Assembly: GCA_023421955.1 (NCBI GenBank)
Contig: JAEZSE010000031.1
Span: forward strand, 69,945-133,944
Origin: Bacillota bacterium
GTDB lineage: Bacteria; Bacillota; Clostridia; Christensenellales; UMGS416
Reading direction: 5' to 3'
Length of the DNA stretch: 64,000 bases
Position 1 is the stretch's first letter; the number at the start of each line of letters is the position of its first letter. Under the pieces are notes generated by a model. The model ran no database searches. It was not told where the DNA came from and was given only the letters and a program-made list of their open reading frames with translations. Positions 40,930 through 49,818 of this stretch are shown in pieces. The position numbers and the translations under genes were made by a program.

Positions 40930-41238
40930 TTGAGTAGTTATTTCCTCGCCCGCATCAACATCCATGACGAACAGGAATATGAAAAATACCTCGCCCGGGT
41001 GGACGAGGTGTTTGCGAAATTCAAAGGGAAATATCTTGCGGTTGATCCTTCACCGGCGGCGCTGGAAGGCACTCCCGGCGCCGGCCGGATTGTATTGATT
41101 GAGTTCCCAAACCGGGAAGAACTGCTTCGGTGGTACCACTCGCCGGAGTATCAGGCGATCCTGAAGCACCGGCTGGCCGCCGCAGACTGTGAGGCTGTCA
41201 TCCTAAGCGGCTTGGCTCAGGCTCCCAGTGCCACCTGA
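40930..41238 (+). CDS. DUF1330 family protein
   Basis: 102 residues in the dimeric alpha/beta-barrel DUF1330 family: SSYFLARINIHDEQEYEKYL, KYLAVDPSPAALEG, RIVLIEFPNREELLRWYHS and PEYQAILKHRLAAADCEAVIL. No enzymatic role is established for the family. The start is TTG 40930, 6 nt after GGAGGG; a longer frame from ATG 40885 lacks the family match. The 3' end overlaps the SulP gene on the other strand by 22 nt. Confidence 0.85.
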   Translation: MSSYFLARINIHDEQEYEKYLARVDEVFAKFKGKYLAVDPSPAALEGTPGAGRIVLIEFPNREELLRWYHSPEYQAILKHRLAAADCEAVILSGLAQAPSAT

Positions 41239-42887
41239 GAGCAGGGGCAGCCCCGACGCTCTGCCTCCACAATGGCCTGATCGGCGCTCCAGAAAATGTT
41301 CTCCTGCTGGATCATGTCCAGCAGGCCGCCGCGCTCCATCATCTTCATAACCTGTGGCTGCACGCTTGCCAGCATCAGCGTGCACCCGCTGCCTTGCATT
41401 CTCTCCGTCAGCTTCACAAGCGCCTGCAAGCCGCAAATGTCCAGCAGCGGCACACCGCGCATTGATAGAATCAATGTGTGAGAGCCGTCCAAGTGCTGCA
41501 GCGCGGTATTCATTGAGTCCACCGCGGCAAAAAATACCGGGCCGGTCAGATAGGCCACCTTTGCGTGGCGGCAACGACCGGCGTTCTCAATACCCTTTTC
41601 CCTCAGGCGATCAGGGTCCACATCCAGCACCTGCACCTCCAGGTCTGATATGCTCTTGAGAAACAACACCGCCGATACGCCCACACCCACCAGAATCGCC
41701 TGCGTGAGGTCCAGCGCCACTGTGCAAACCATGGTGACGGCAAACGCAAGGATCGCGGCCTTGAAGCGTTTGTGCATCATAAACCGGATGCTTTCCCATT
41801 CGTTCATCCGAAACGCGGTAACCATCAGAACACCGGCAAGCGCTGAAAGTGGGATGCGCGACATCACCGGCGCCAGCAGAAACATCGACGCCAGCAGACC
41901 AACAGAGTGGATCACGCTGACCATACGGGTCTGCCCGCCAGACTTGATGCCCACACTGGTGCGGGCGATGGCCGCCGTTGCTGGCACGCCGCCCAGAAAT
42001 GGAATCAGCATATTGCCCACACCCTGGGCAATCAGCTCCTGGTCTGCCTGCAGCGGTTTTCCGGTCATGTTACCGGCCACCGCACCGCAGAGCAGGCTTT
42101 CCACCATGCCCAACACGGCAATTGTGACAGCCGGAGCAGCAAGATCTCCAAGATCAGCCCATGGAATCGATGAAAACACAAGCCTATCCTGCGGCAGCAG
42201 CGTGCGGGGGATGTCGCCCACCATGGGAACTGTCCAATTGAGCAATGCGTTGGCCGCCAGCACCAGTACAATCGCAGCCAGTGACGATGGAAAACGGGCT
42301 TGCCATTTTTTCGGCCAAAGCACCATCACAGCGATCACCGCAGCGCCAAACGCTGCCGCATGCCAGTCGGGAGCGAACCCGCCTTTGAAATATCCAAACA
42401 GCTTCAGCGCCGCAGATTCCGAGCCCGGTGTAGCAATTCCCAGGAAATTATCAATCTGGCCAATGGCAATGATGAGCGCGATACCCGATGTGAATCCGGT
42501 GATCACCGGCGAAGGGATATAGCTGATCATTTTTCCCAGCTTAAAAAGGCCAAGCACCAGCAGGATCGCCCCGGATATAAGCCCTGCCACCCACACACCG
42601 GGCAATCCATATTTCTGCACCAGCAGGATCAGGATGGCGCTCATCGCGCCGGTAGGGCCGGAGATCTGATACGGAGCACCAGACAGCAAACCAATCACCA
42701 GGCCAGCGACGATCGCGGTGATCAGCCCTGCTGAGGCTGTGGCACCGGAAGCCACACCAAATGCCAGCGCAAGCGGCAGCGCCACGGCCGTCACAGTGAG
42801 GCCTGCCAGTGCGTCTTGGGCGAACGTTCGTCCGTTATAACCTTGAAATTCCCGCCGAAAAAGACTTGTCAACCCTGTTTTTCCCAT
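41217..42887 (-). CDS. SulP family inorganic anion transporter
   Basis: 556 residues. The SulP membrane domain starts at ALAGLTVTAVALPLALAFGV and includes PYQISGPTGAMSAILIL, the typical substrate-binding helix region, with about 12 segments to residue 400. A C-terminal cytosolic STAS domain follows (LDGSHTLILSMRGVPLLDIC). It probably takes up sulfate, bicarbonate or a similar anion by H+ or Na+ symport. ATG 42887 follows GGAGCG; an upstream open extension is not conserved. It is monocistronic and convergent with the DUF1330 gene. Confidence 0.93.
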   Translation of the reverse strand: MGKTGLTSLFRREFQGYNGRTFAQDALAGLTVTAVALPLALAFGVASGATASAGLITAIVAGLVIGLLSGAPYQISGPTGAMSAILILLVQKYGLPGVWVAGLISGAILLVLGLFKLGKMISYIPSPVITGFTSGIALIIAIGQIDNFLGIATPGSESAALKLFGYFKGGFAPDWHAAAFGAAVIAVMVLWPKKWQARFPSSLAAIVLVLAANALLNWTVPMVGDIPRTLLPQDRLVFSSIPWADLGDLAAPAVTIAVLGMVESLLCGAVAGNMTGKPLQADQELIAQGVGNMLIPFLGGVPATAAIARTSVGIKSGGQTRMVSVIHSVGLLASMFLLAPVMSRIPLSALAGVLMVTAFRMNEWESIRFMMHKRFKAAILAFAVTMVCTVALDLTQAILVGVGVSAVLFLKSISDLEVQVLDVDPDRLREKGIENAGRCRHAKVAYLTGPVFFAAVDSMNTALQHLDGSHTLILSMRGVPLLDICGLQALVKLTERMQGSGCTLMLASVQPQVMKMMERGGLLDMIQQENIFWSADQAIVEAERRGCPCSQVALGA

Positions 42888-43042
42888 ATAACGCTCCGAA
42901 TAATATGTATTAGTCCAAACTTTCAGTAGGATACGGCATGATGGCCTGTTTGTCAAATGCAGAAGTGACAGAATACTGGATGTATTTTTTGAGATATGTT
43001 TAAACAATCATATTCCAAAGGCTTAAGCACGCACAGCATGAA

Positions 43043-43062
43043 GCCCTGCGATAACGCAGGGC
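43043..43062. terminator. Hairpin downstream of the chemoreceptor gene
   Basis: GCCCTGCG-ATAA-CGCAGGGC, a perfect 8-bp stem, 29 nt past the chemoreceptor stop on the minus strand. No clear T-run follows. Confidence 0.5.
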
Positions 43063-43091
43063 CTCGGAATGCTTGTTGAGTCTTATCGTGT

Positions 43092-45443
43092 TTAGTACTT
43101 GCCAAACTCCCTGTCGTTCAACGCGATCTGTGGTTTACCGGCAAGCCGGCTCCCTTGGCTTGCAGGCTTACCCTGGCCGATGCTCTTTTTTTGGGCGGAG
43201 CCACCGTGATGCTTCAGGCTGAACCGGCCCACCATTTCCTTGACCAGGGCCGCCTGGCTGGAGAGCTCTTCGCTGGCAGCTGCGCTTTCCTCGGCGGTGG
43301 CCGAGTTGGTCTGCGTGACCTGGCTCACCTGCTCGATGCCCTTGTTTACCTGGGCAATGGCGGATGCCTGGTTGTTGCTAGCCCTGGCGATGCCGCCCAC
43401 CAGCTCAGTCGCCTTTTCCACATCCTGCACAATCCGGTTCAACGCAGAGGCGGTGTTGTCGGCCATCTTTAAGCCTTCCTTCACCCTGCGGATGGCTTCT
43501 TCGATCATGGCTGTGGTTTCTTTCGCCGCTCCGGCGCTGCGCTGGGCCAGGTTTCTCACCTCTTCAGCCACCACTGCAAACCCCTTGCCATGCTGCCCGG
43601 CCCGGGCGGCTTCCACTGCCGCGTTCAGCGCCAGCAGGTTGGTCTGGAAAGCAATTTCATCGATCACCTTGATGATCTTGGAAATGTTGTTGGATGCTTC
43701 GTTGATCGCGGCCATCGCCTGCTGCATCTCGCGCATCTGCTCATTGCCGGAGATCGCGTTGTCTCTGGCCGTATTCGACAGCTCGCTTGCCTGGCTGGCG
43801 TTCAGCGCGTTCTGCCTGGTCTGGCTGGCGATATCGTTGAGCGATGCTGTGAGCTGCTCGATGGCGCTGGCTTGCTCTGTTGCTCCCTGACTGAGCGCCT
43901 GGCTGCCGGCAGCCACCTGTTGGGTGCCCGATGCCACTTGTTCAGAAGCGATGTTGATTTCGTTGAGCGTCTGGTTCAGGGTTTCGGTCACGCTGTTCAC
44001 CGACTCGGCCAACTCCTGGAAAGCGCCCATGTAATCCCCATCCATGCTCTGGGAGAAGTCATTGCCAGCCATTGTCCCCAATACCGCTACCGATTCACGA
44101 AGAGGTTCGGCCATCGCGTCGATGATACCGTTGATTCCCAGCAGCAACTGAGCGTATTTCCCCTCATACTCGGAAGCGTCTCCGCGCACATTCAGATTGC
44201 CGTTTGATGCTTCCACAGAAAGCTTGCGGACATCCTCTGTCAGGTTCTCCAGAATGCGCATAAACCGGATGACCGACGGAAGCATCCTGTCATTTTCGCT
44301 GCGCTTCCCGACTTTTTCAAACCCTTCCAGCTGTGACAGGTCACCTTTGGCCATGTTGATGAAAATGGCCTGGATGGAGAGAAGCCTCTCCGTCACACCA
44401 TTCATCGCGTTTATCATCGTTTGGAAGTCACCGTGATATAAGCCGTTCACTTTCACAGTCAAGTCGTTCACAGACATCTTGTCCAGCACGGTGGTGATTT
44501 CTTCGATCGGCATGTGGATGGCTTCCAGGCTGTTGTTGAAGCCGTCGATGATCCGCCTGTACTCACCGCTGTACTTTTTGGAGTCAACACGGGTTTCCAG
44601 CCTGCCCTCTTCCGATGCCTGCACCAAAAGATTAATATCGGCAACGAGGCTGCCGATCACATCTTTGGCATCCTGAAAAGCTTTTGCCAGTTGGCCGATT
44701 TCACTGTTGCTTCCCAGACTGAGCTCATCCTTGGCGCTGAAATCACCCATGACAAGGCCTTGCGCGCTTTTCACTACCTTGTTGATCGGGCTGCTGATTG
44801 AAATTGTGTCCAACAGTCCAAGCCCCACCGAGAGCAAAACCGCCACAGCAATCAGCAACCACATGAGCCAGATGGCAGTATTCGCTTCAGATGTATTCGC
44901 TGCCATTGTTTTACTGCCCAGCTCGGAGAGCTTATCACCCAACGCAGCGATTGCACCTGTGACATCACCGGCAGCGCCATCCACTTCGGGGCTCTGCATC
45001 AGCTGTTCGGCTTCGCCATCCTTGTTTTCCTTTGCCAACGAAACAACCTGGTCCTTTAGCGGCAGATAGATATCAATTTTCGCCTTGAAGTCCTTCAATA
45101 GCTGCAGTGCCTCAGCGTTAGTAATGGATTTACTCAATGTTTGATAAGCAGCATCCACATTATCGAATTTGGCTTGCAGGCTCTCAAGCTCCCCCTTCAT
45201 GCTCTCCGCATCATCTTTCAAAATGACATCCCGCATGACCAGCCTGGACCGTTGCCACATCCCGGATAACGTGACCATATCGTTGAGTGGAACCGTAGTG
45301 TCGTAATACATTCTAGTGTAAGCGCTGTTGATATCAGAAATGTTGTATATACCAACAGCACCGACGGCCGCCGCAATTACCGCCACCATTAAGAATGCGG
45401 CAATCAGTTTGGGCATGATCTTCATGTTCATTAGAAACTTCAT
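43092..45443 (-). CDS. Methyl-accepting chemotaxis protein
   Basis: 783 residues. The N-terminal helix (LIAAFLMVAVIAAAVGAVGIY) and a second helix (IWLMWLLIAVAVLLSVGLGLL, near 195) flank a four-helix-bundle sensor (about 35-190) that binds small ligands. HAMP-like repeats cover about 210-480. The signalling domain includes the hairpin tip IDEIAFQTNLLALNAAVEAA and EVRNLAQRSAGAAKETTAMI. It controls CheA. The C-terminal tail is basic and short, without a CheR pentapeptide. It is an orphan here, with no che genes nearby. ATG 45443 is preferred over GTG 45455. Confidence 0.93.
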   Translation of the reverse strand: MKFLMNMKIMPKLIAAFLMVAVIAAAVGAVGIYNISDINSAYTRMYYDTTVPLNDMVTLSGMWQRSRLVMRDVILKDDAESMKGELESLQAKFDNVDAAYQTLSKSITNAEALQLLKDFKAKIDIYLPLKDQVVSLAKENKDGEAEQLMQSPEVDGAAGDVTGAIAALGDKLSELGSKTMAANTSEANTAIWLMWLLIAVAVLLSVGLGLLDTISISSPINKVVKSAQGLVMGDFSAKDELSLGSNSEIGQLAKAFQDAKDVIGSLVADINLLVQASEEGRLETRVDSKKYSGEYRRIIDGFNNSLEAIHMPIEEITTVLDKMSVNDLTVKVNGLYHGDFQTMINAMNGVTERLLSIQAIFINMAKGDLSQLEGFEKVGKRSENDRMLPSVIRFMRILENLTEDVRKLSVEASNGNLNVRGDASEYEGKYAQLLLGINGIIDAMAEPLRESVAVLGTMAGNDFSQSMDGDYMGAFQELAESVNSVTETLNQTLNEINIASEQVASGTQQVAAGSQALSQGATEQASAIEQLTASLNDIASQTRQNALNASQASELSNTARDNAISGNEQMREMQQAMAAINEASNNISKIIKVIDEIAFQTNLLALNAAVEAARAGQHGKGFAVVAEEVRNLAQRSAGAAKETTAMIEEAIRRVKEGLKMADNTASALNRIVQDVEKATELVGGIARASNNQASAIAQVNKGIEQVSQVTQTNSATAEESAAASEELSSQAALVKEMVGRFSLKHHGGSAQKKSIGQGKPASQGSRLAGKPQIALNDREFGKY

Positions 45444-45756
45444 TGTCTCTTCCACCCCTCTTCAACTGTCGTATTGTGTTCTTATGCTGCCGCAGCTTGC
45501 AGCATTGCTGACTGGGTTTAGTCGCCAATTGTTCTGGTTGGATTCTGGTAGTTTACCATACTAAACAAATACCCTCTCTCTGACTGGATATAACACATTT
45601 CTCCATAATATGTCATAATTCGACACATCGTTGTAGTAATTGAAAGTCATCGTTTTATATGCTCCACAAATGAATGACAATAGAATTCGCATCTACACAA
45701 AATCAGAAAGCCAGACGGTTGAACGTCTGGCTCATAAATGCAGTCGTATTAAGCAA
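45444..45756. other. Intergenic region between chemoreceptor and UPF0210 genes
   Basis: AT-richer than its surroundings. It holds an inverted repeat GTTTA-CCATAC-TAAAC (45551-45566) upstream of the chemoreceptor gene, possibly an operator, and the hairpin terminator of the UPF0210 gene. No sigma-D-like motility promoter could be found. Confidence 0.45.
45709..45732 (-). terminator. Terminator of the UPF0210 gene
   Basis: AGCCAGACG (45709-45717) pairs with CGTCTGGCT (45724-45732) over 9 bp, followed on the minus strand by TTTCTGATTTTG. Confidence 0.65.
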
Positions 45757-47115
45757 TCAGTTCTTCAAACTGTGCAGCGGTGCTGGGATCCTCCCACCAC
45801 GGTCAATGAACGCCTTGCTGGAAAACTGGCTCACCGGCATCACCGGCGCCCGGCCAAACAGCCCGCCATATTCCACAATGTCCCCTGGCTTGCCACCGGG
45901 GATCGGGAGAATGCGCACAGCGGTGGTTTTTTGATTCACCACGCCGATGGCGGCCTCGTCGGCGATGATGGCGGCGATGGTCTCCGCCGGTGTGTCACCG
46001 GGGATGGCGATCATGTCCAGCCCCACGGAGCACACGCAGGTCATCGCCTCCAGCTTCTCCAGCGTGAGCGCACCGGCCAGCACGGCATTGACCATGCCTT
46101 CATCCTCACTGACCGGAATGAACGCGCCGGACAATCCGCCCACATGGCTGGAAGCCATCACGCCGCCCTTTTTCACCGCGTCGTTGAGCATCGCCAGCGC
46201 CGCCGTGGTGCCGGGGGCACCAGTGCGCTCCAGGCCCATTTCCTCCAGGATCGCGGCCACTGAGTCGCCAATGGCCGGCGTGGGGGCTAGCGAAAGATCC
46301 ACGATGCCAAACTCCACGCCCAGCCGCCTGGAGGCTTCCTCAGCCACCAACTGGCCCATGCGGGTGATTTTAAAGGCCGTACGCTTGATCGTTTCGGCCA
46401 CCACATCAAATCTCTCGCCCCGCACCTGCTCCAGCGCGTGCTTGACCACGCCGGGGCCGGACACCCCCACATGGATGGCGCACTCCGGCTCGCCCACGCC
46501 ATGGAAGGCGCCTGCCATGAAGGGGTTGTCCTCCACAGCGTTGGCAAACACCACGAGCTTGGAGCAAGCCACAGCGCCCCGGTCAGCCGTGAGCTCGGCG
46601 CAGCGCTTCACCACACGGCCCATTTCGGCCACGGCGTCCATATTGATGCCGGCGCGGATCGTGGCCACATTGACCGACGCACACACCCGCTCGGTTTGGG
46701 CGAGCGCCTCCGGAATGCTGTTGACCAGCGCCCTGTCGCCCACCGTATAACCTTTGTGCACCAGCGCGCTGAAGCCGCCGATGAAGTTCACACCCACCTC
46801 GCGGGCAGCCCGGTCCAGCGCATGGGCCCATGGCGTCATATCGCTCTCACAGGAGCTTTCTGCAACCAAAGCGATCGGCGTCACGCTGATGCGCTTGTTC
46901 ACAATCGGGATGCCATATTCCCGTTCAATGGCCATGCCCACGGCAACCAGATCCTTGGCCATGCGGCAGACCTTGTCATACACCTTCTGCTGCGAAGCCC
47001 TGGCGTCGGAATCAGCGCAGTCCCGCAATGAGATGCCCATCGTGATCGTGCGGATGTCCAGGTTTTCCTGCTCAATCATGCGAATCGTTTGAAATATCTC
47101 TGAGTGGTTCAGCAT
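45757..47115 (-). CDS. PFL family protein (UPF0210)
   Basis: 452 residues, full length for UPF0210/DUF711. The N terminus is SEIFQTIRMIEQENLDIRTI, with TMGISLRDCADSD, NFIGGFSALVHKGYT and FHGVGEPECAIHVGVSGPG. The fold resembles glycyl-radical PFL enzymes, but no glycyl-radical site is conserved; the function is unknown. It almost always accompanies the ACT-domain UPF0237 protein encoded 27 nt upstream, as here. Confidence 0.92.
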   Translation of the reverse strand: MLNHSEIFQTIRMIEQENLDIRTITMGISLRDCADSDARASQQKVYDKVCRMAKDLVAVGMAIEREYGIPIVNKRISVTPIALVAESSCESDMTPWAHALDRAAREVGVNFIGGFSALVHKGYTVGDRALVNSIPEALAQTERVCASVNVATIRAGINMDAVAEMGRVVKRCAELTADRGAVACSKLVVFANAVEDNPFMAGAFHGVGEPECAIHVGVSGPGVVKHALEQVRGERFDVVAETIKRTAFKITRMGQLVAEEASRRLGVEFGIVDLSLAPTPAIGDSVAAILEEMGLERTGAPGTTAALAMLNDAVKKGGVMASSHVGGLSGAFIPVSEDEGMVNAVLAGALTLEKLEAMTCVCSVGLDMIAIPGDTPAETIAAIIADEAAIGVVNQKTTAVRILPIPGGKPGDIVEYGGLFGRAPVMPVSQFSSKAFIDRGGRIPAPLHSLKN

Positions 47116-47142
47116 AAATCCCCCTGCCGCGACGCGGCATTC

Positions 47143-47412
47143 CTATATCCTGTGCATCGCCTGGAAGACCGCTTCATGCTGGATGCGCACTGTCATGCCA
47201 AGCTCGCGGCCTCCCTCCTCAAGTTTGGCCTGCAGATCAGCAAAGGGTGCTTCGCACTTGGCCAGATCCACCAGCATTACCATCGCGAAAAACTCCTGTA
47301 GCACCGATTGGCTGATGTCCAGGATGTTGACGTTGTTAGCGGCCAAAATGGCTGACACACGGGCGATGATGCCCACCATGTCGCAGCCGATGACTGTGAT
47401 GATCGCTCTCAC
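47143..47412 (-). CDS. ACT domain protein (UPF0237)
   Basis: 89 residues, a single ACT-like domain: RAIITVIGCDMVGIIARVSAI, NNVNILDISQSVLQEFFAMVML. Such stand-alone ACT proteins bind amino acids or related small ligands and are thought to regulate the adjacent UPF0210 protein. The start is GTG 47412, 6 nt after GGAGGAG; the longer frame from 47595 is not conserved. Confidence 0.92.
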   Translation of the reverse strand: MRAIITVIGCDMVGIIARVSAILAANNVNILDISQSVLQEFFAMVMLVDLAKCEAPFADLQAKLEEGGRELGMTVRIQHEAVFQAMHRI

Positions 47413-47603
47413 GGATAACTCCTCCGAAATGGTTTGGACAATGGTAACATTCATTAGGGTAAAACACAATTGGAAAATAACATGAATACATTGGATGGGT
47501 GGATGCGTAGCATTGGCACAAAGGCAAGAGACTGCTCCAGCAAGTAGTGGTTGTGAAATAATGCCATGCGTATCGGCAAACCCATTATTCGACAAACAAG
47601 CAC

Positions 47604-47996
47604 TTACAATCTAGGCACATTCCACATCATAACATTCTCATTAATAACAATATCGTTAATATACGCTTTAAACCCATCAGAGATATAAGTACCAAATCGA
47701 ACCCAAACATCGCTTTCATCGGATAGTCTTTCCAATAAAGTAACATCTACAATATTCTGAACACCCTCTGAACCACATATCCACATTTCCTCAATAAATG
47801 AACAATACTTTACAATTGTCGGAATGACCTTATTCTCTCTAAGAAGTACAATTAACGGTTCACCAATTTCCTCAGCAAAGAACACATGACCGAGGAGTTC
47901 TCCGTAGTCTTGAAAGTGCTCTGAAAGTGAGCTCGCTTTGTCTGGAAACAAGTTGACTAATTTATCAGCAAATTCTTCATTCGTCATACGTCTCAT
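47604..47996 (-). CDS. Hypothetical AT-rich protein, immunity-like
   Basis: 130 residues, mostly helical and acidic: FADKLVNLFPDKASSLSEHF, LGHVFFAEEIGEPLIVLL, FIEEMWICGSEGVQNIVDVT and LLERLSDESDVWVRFGTYI. It resembles a small uncharacterised family (DUF7674-like, tentative), possibly immunity-type. Base composition is distinctly AT-rich against its neighbours, suggesting transfer. It has no obvious toxin partner in the window. Function unknown. Confidence 0.7.
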   Translation of the reverse strand: MRRMTNEEFADKLVNLFPDKASSLSEHFQDYGELLGHVFFAEEIGEPLIVLLRENKVIPTIVKYCSFIEEMWICGSEGVQNIVDVTLLERLSDESDVWVRFGTYISDGFKAYINDIVINENVMMWNVPRL

Positions 47997-48059
47997 CGCT
48001 AGGAAAATCCTCCAGACAGATTCCCGCTGCTATTCTCAAGTTCTTTCCTTATCAAGAAA

Positions 48060-48392
48060 TCATGGCAAATAATCCTGCCGCACCGGCGCGAAGACCTCGA
48101 TGGCCACGCTGTCTTCCAGCACCTCAGCCCAATGCTCCATGCCGCCGGGAATGCACCAGGCTGCCCCTGGCAAAACGTCATGGGCTATGCCGTTGTAGTG
48201 CAGCACAATGTGGCCGCTCACCAGATAACCGGCCTGCTCCTCCGGGTGGCTATGGCGGGGCAATGAGTTGCCGGCTTCCAGGCGGAACTCACAAAGAAGC
48301 TCCTTCTGGCCATATACCAGCGTTTTCCGGCGGATGCCGGGCGCACCCTGGAGATAGCCCTCCAATGATGGAGAAGAAAAATCAAGCGCCAT
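48060..48392 (-). CDS. Cupin domain protein
   Basis: 110 residues, a single cupin beta barrel: LEAGNSLPRHSHPEEQAGYL gives the first metal motif (His-x-His and a Glu) and PGAAWCIPGGMEHWAEVLED the second (His). It probably binds a divalent metal; enzyme or regulatory role unknown. It lies 26 nt downstream of glpP on the same strand. Confidence 0.85.
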   Translation of the reverse strand: MALDFSSPSLEGYLQGAPGIRRKTLVYGQKELLCEFRLEAGNSLPRHSHPEEQAGYLVSGHIVLHYNGIAHDVLPGAAWCIPGGMEHWAEVLEDSVAIEVFAPVRQDYLP

Positions 48393-48418
48393 ATTTCCCT
48401 CCTGCGCAGATAGTGTAA

Positions 48419-48988
48419 TTACTCATTCCACAAATCCCGGCTACTGGTGGATACCGCCAGAGCGCCGGCGGACAGAGCATCGATCACCTCAGCCCGCTCT
48501 GTCACCATCCCACCGGCGATCACCGGCCTGCCTGCCGTCTTGAATTGGCCGATGGCCTTGGGGATCACGCCGGGCATGACTTCCACAAAATCGGGGCTGC
48601 ATTGGCTGATCAGCTGGATGCCACTTTTGATCGAGCCTGAATCCAGCAAAAACACCCGCTGGATGGCCAGCAGCCCATGGTCCCGGGCAGTCTTTACCAG
48701 CTGCGCCCGTGTGGAGATGATGCCTGTTGGCTTCCAATGCTGCGCTGCGTATGTCAACCCCGCTTCATCACGGCCGATGCCCTCGATCAGATCCATATGC
48801 AAAAAGACCAGCTTGCCAGCTCCGGTCAGCTCCTCCATGATGCGATCCATTGTGAGGATGCTGCCACCCAGCACAAAGGCCACCGAAACAGGCGAACTGG
48901 CCGCGGCTTGCGCGCTTTGTTGTGATTTGATCGCGGCGATGACCGGCGCGTTTTCCAATGATTCAACCGCCTGACGGATGGTAACCAT
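48419..48988 (-). CDS. glpP: Glycerol-3-phosphate responsive antiterminator GlpP
   Basis: 189 residues. GlpP family: APVIAAIKSQ near the N terminus, SVAFVLGGSILTMD, KLVFLHMDLIEGIGRDEAGL, PTGIISTRAQLV, FLLDSGSIKSG, DFVEVMPGVIPKAIG and PVIAGGMVTERAEVIDALSAGA. In Bacillus it binds glycerol-3-phosphate and the leader RNA of glp genes to allow read-through. No glpF, glpK or glpD is near, so its targets must be elsewhere. Confidence 0.93.
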   Translation of the reverse strand: MVTIRQAVESLENAPVIAAIKSQQSAQAAASSPVSVAFVLGGSILTMDRIMEELTGAGKLVFLHMDLIEGIGRDEAGLTYAAQHWKPTGIISTRAQLVKTARDHGLLAIQRVFLLDSGSIKSGIQLISQCSPDFVEVMPGVIPKAIGQFKTAGRPVIAGGMVTERAEVIDALSAGALAVSTSSRDLWNE

Positions 48989-49085
48989 GATTCACACTCC
49001 ACTCTGAGAACCCTCTCCCAAACCCCCTCCCTCATCAAGTGGGAGTGGGAAAGCTCTGGAACTCCTTCCGTCTGCTGAGGCAGCC

Positions 49086-49105
49086 ACCTCCCTCAGGAGG
49101 GAGGT
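49086..49105. terminator. Perfect palindrome downstream of scpB
   Basis: ACCTCCCTC-AG-GAGGGAGGT, an exact 9-bp inverted repeat. It stands after the family A copy on the minus strand and before glpP. It could terminate the scp transcript but lacks a T-run. Confidence 0.4.
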
Positions 49106-49148
49106 TGAGCAGGATTCAGCAACGTTATGTTCGATACAGCATCCACAC

Positions 49149-49230
49149 CACACCCCCTTCATAGAGGGGGGATGTCGCTCGCAAGCGACAGGGGGGAGTT
49201 AGATATGCCACGAAGTGGCAGGGGGAGTAA
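49149..49230. repeat. C6/G6 hairpin repeat, family A copy 9
   Basis: CACCCCCTT-CATAG-AGGGGGG, inner stem TGTCGCT-CGCA-AGCGACA, AGGGGGGAGTT, then a second unit with stem TGCCAC-GAA-GTGGCA and AGGGGGA. The inner stems match copies 8 and 3 respectively. It directly follows the scpB stop. Confidence 0.7.
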
Positions 49231-49233
49231 TAC

Positions 49234-49818
49234 TTAAGGAATTCTGCTATTCTCGGTGTCGTCTTCATCCACCGCCGGTTTAGCTGCTGCATCACCCTCC
49301 GGCGGCTTGAGCTGCTCAAGCCTTGGCAGTTGCTCCAGCGATTCCAGCGCGAAGCACCGCAGGAACTCTTCCGTGGTGGCAAACTGCACTGGCCTGCCCA
49401 GCCGGTCGGCATGGCCAGCCTCGCAAATGAGGCCACGCTTCAAAAGCACCTCCAGGCTGTAATCGGAGCTCACACCACGGATCTCCTCAATGTCGCGGCG
49501 GGTCACCGGCTGGCGGTAGGCAATCACAGATAGTGTTTCCAGCGCCGACTGTGACAATGGCCTGCTCTGCCGGGGAGCCAATGCCGCCTGCACATACTCG
49601 CCATACAGCGCATTGGTGCACATCTGTATGCTGTCTTCCACACGTACGATCTGAATGCCCCGGCGGTCAAACCGGAGCCGGTCAATCAATTCCTCCAGCG
49701 CAGGCCTGAGTTCCAACTCCGTCACGCCAAGGGCGTCCGCAAGCACCGAAACAGGCACAGGGCCGCCGGAGGCAAACAGGATGGCCTCGATGGCGGCCTG
49801 TATTTCATTCCTCTCCAT
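49234..49818 (-). CDS. scpB: Segregation and condensation protein B
   Basis: 194 residues, two winged-helix domains: IEAILFASGGPVPVSVLADA and ETLSVIAYRQPVTRRDIEEI followed by RGVSSDYSLEVLLKRGLI. With ScpA it joins SMC to form condensin. A Pro/Asp/Glu-rich tail (about 165-194) is variable. The start overlaps the end of scpA by 14 nt. Confidence 0.96.
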   Translation of the reverse strand: MERNEIQAAIEAILFASGGPVPVSVLADALGVTELELRPALEELIDRLRFDRRGIQIVRVEDSIQMCTNALYGEYVQAALAPRQSRPLSQSALETLSVIAYRQPVTRRDIEEIRGVSSDYSLEVLLKRGLICEAGHADRLGRPVQFATTEEFLRCFALESLEQLPRLEQLKPPEGDAAAKPAVDEDDTENSRIP

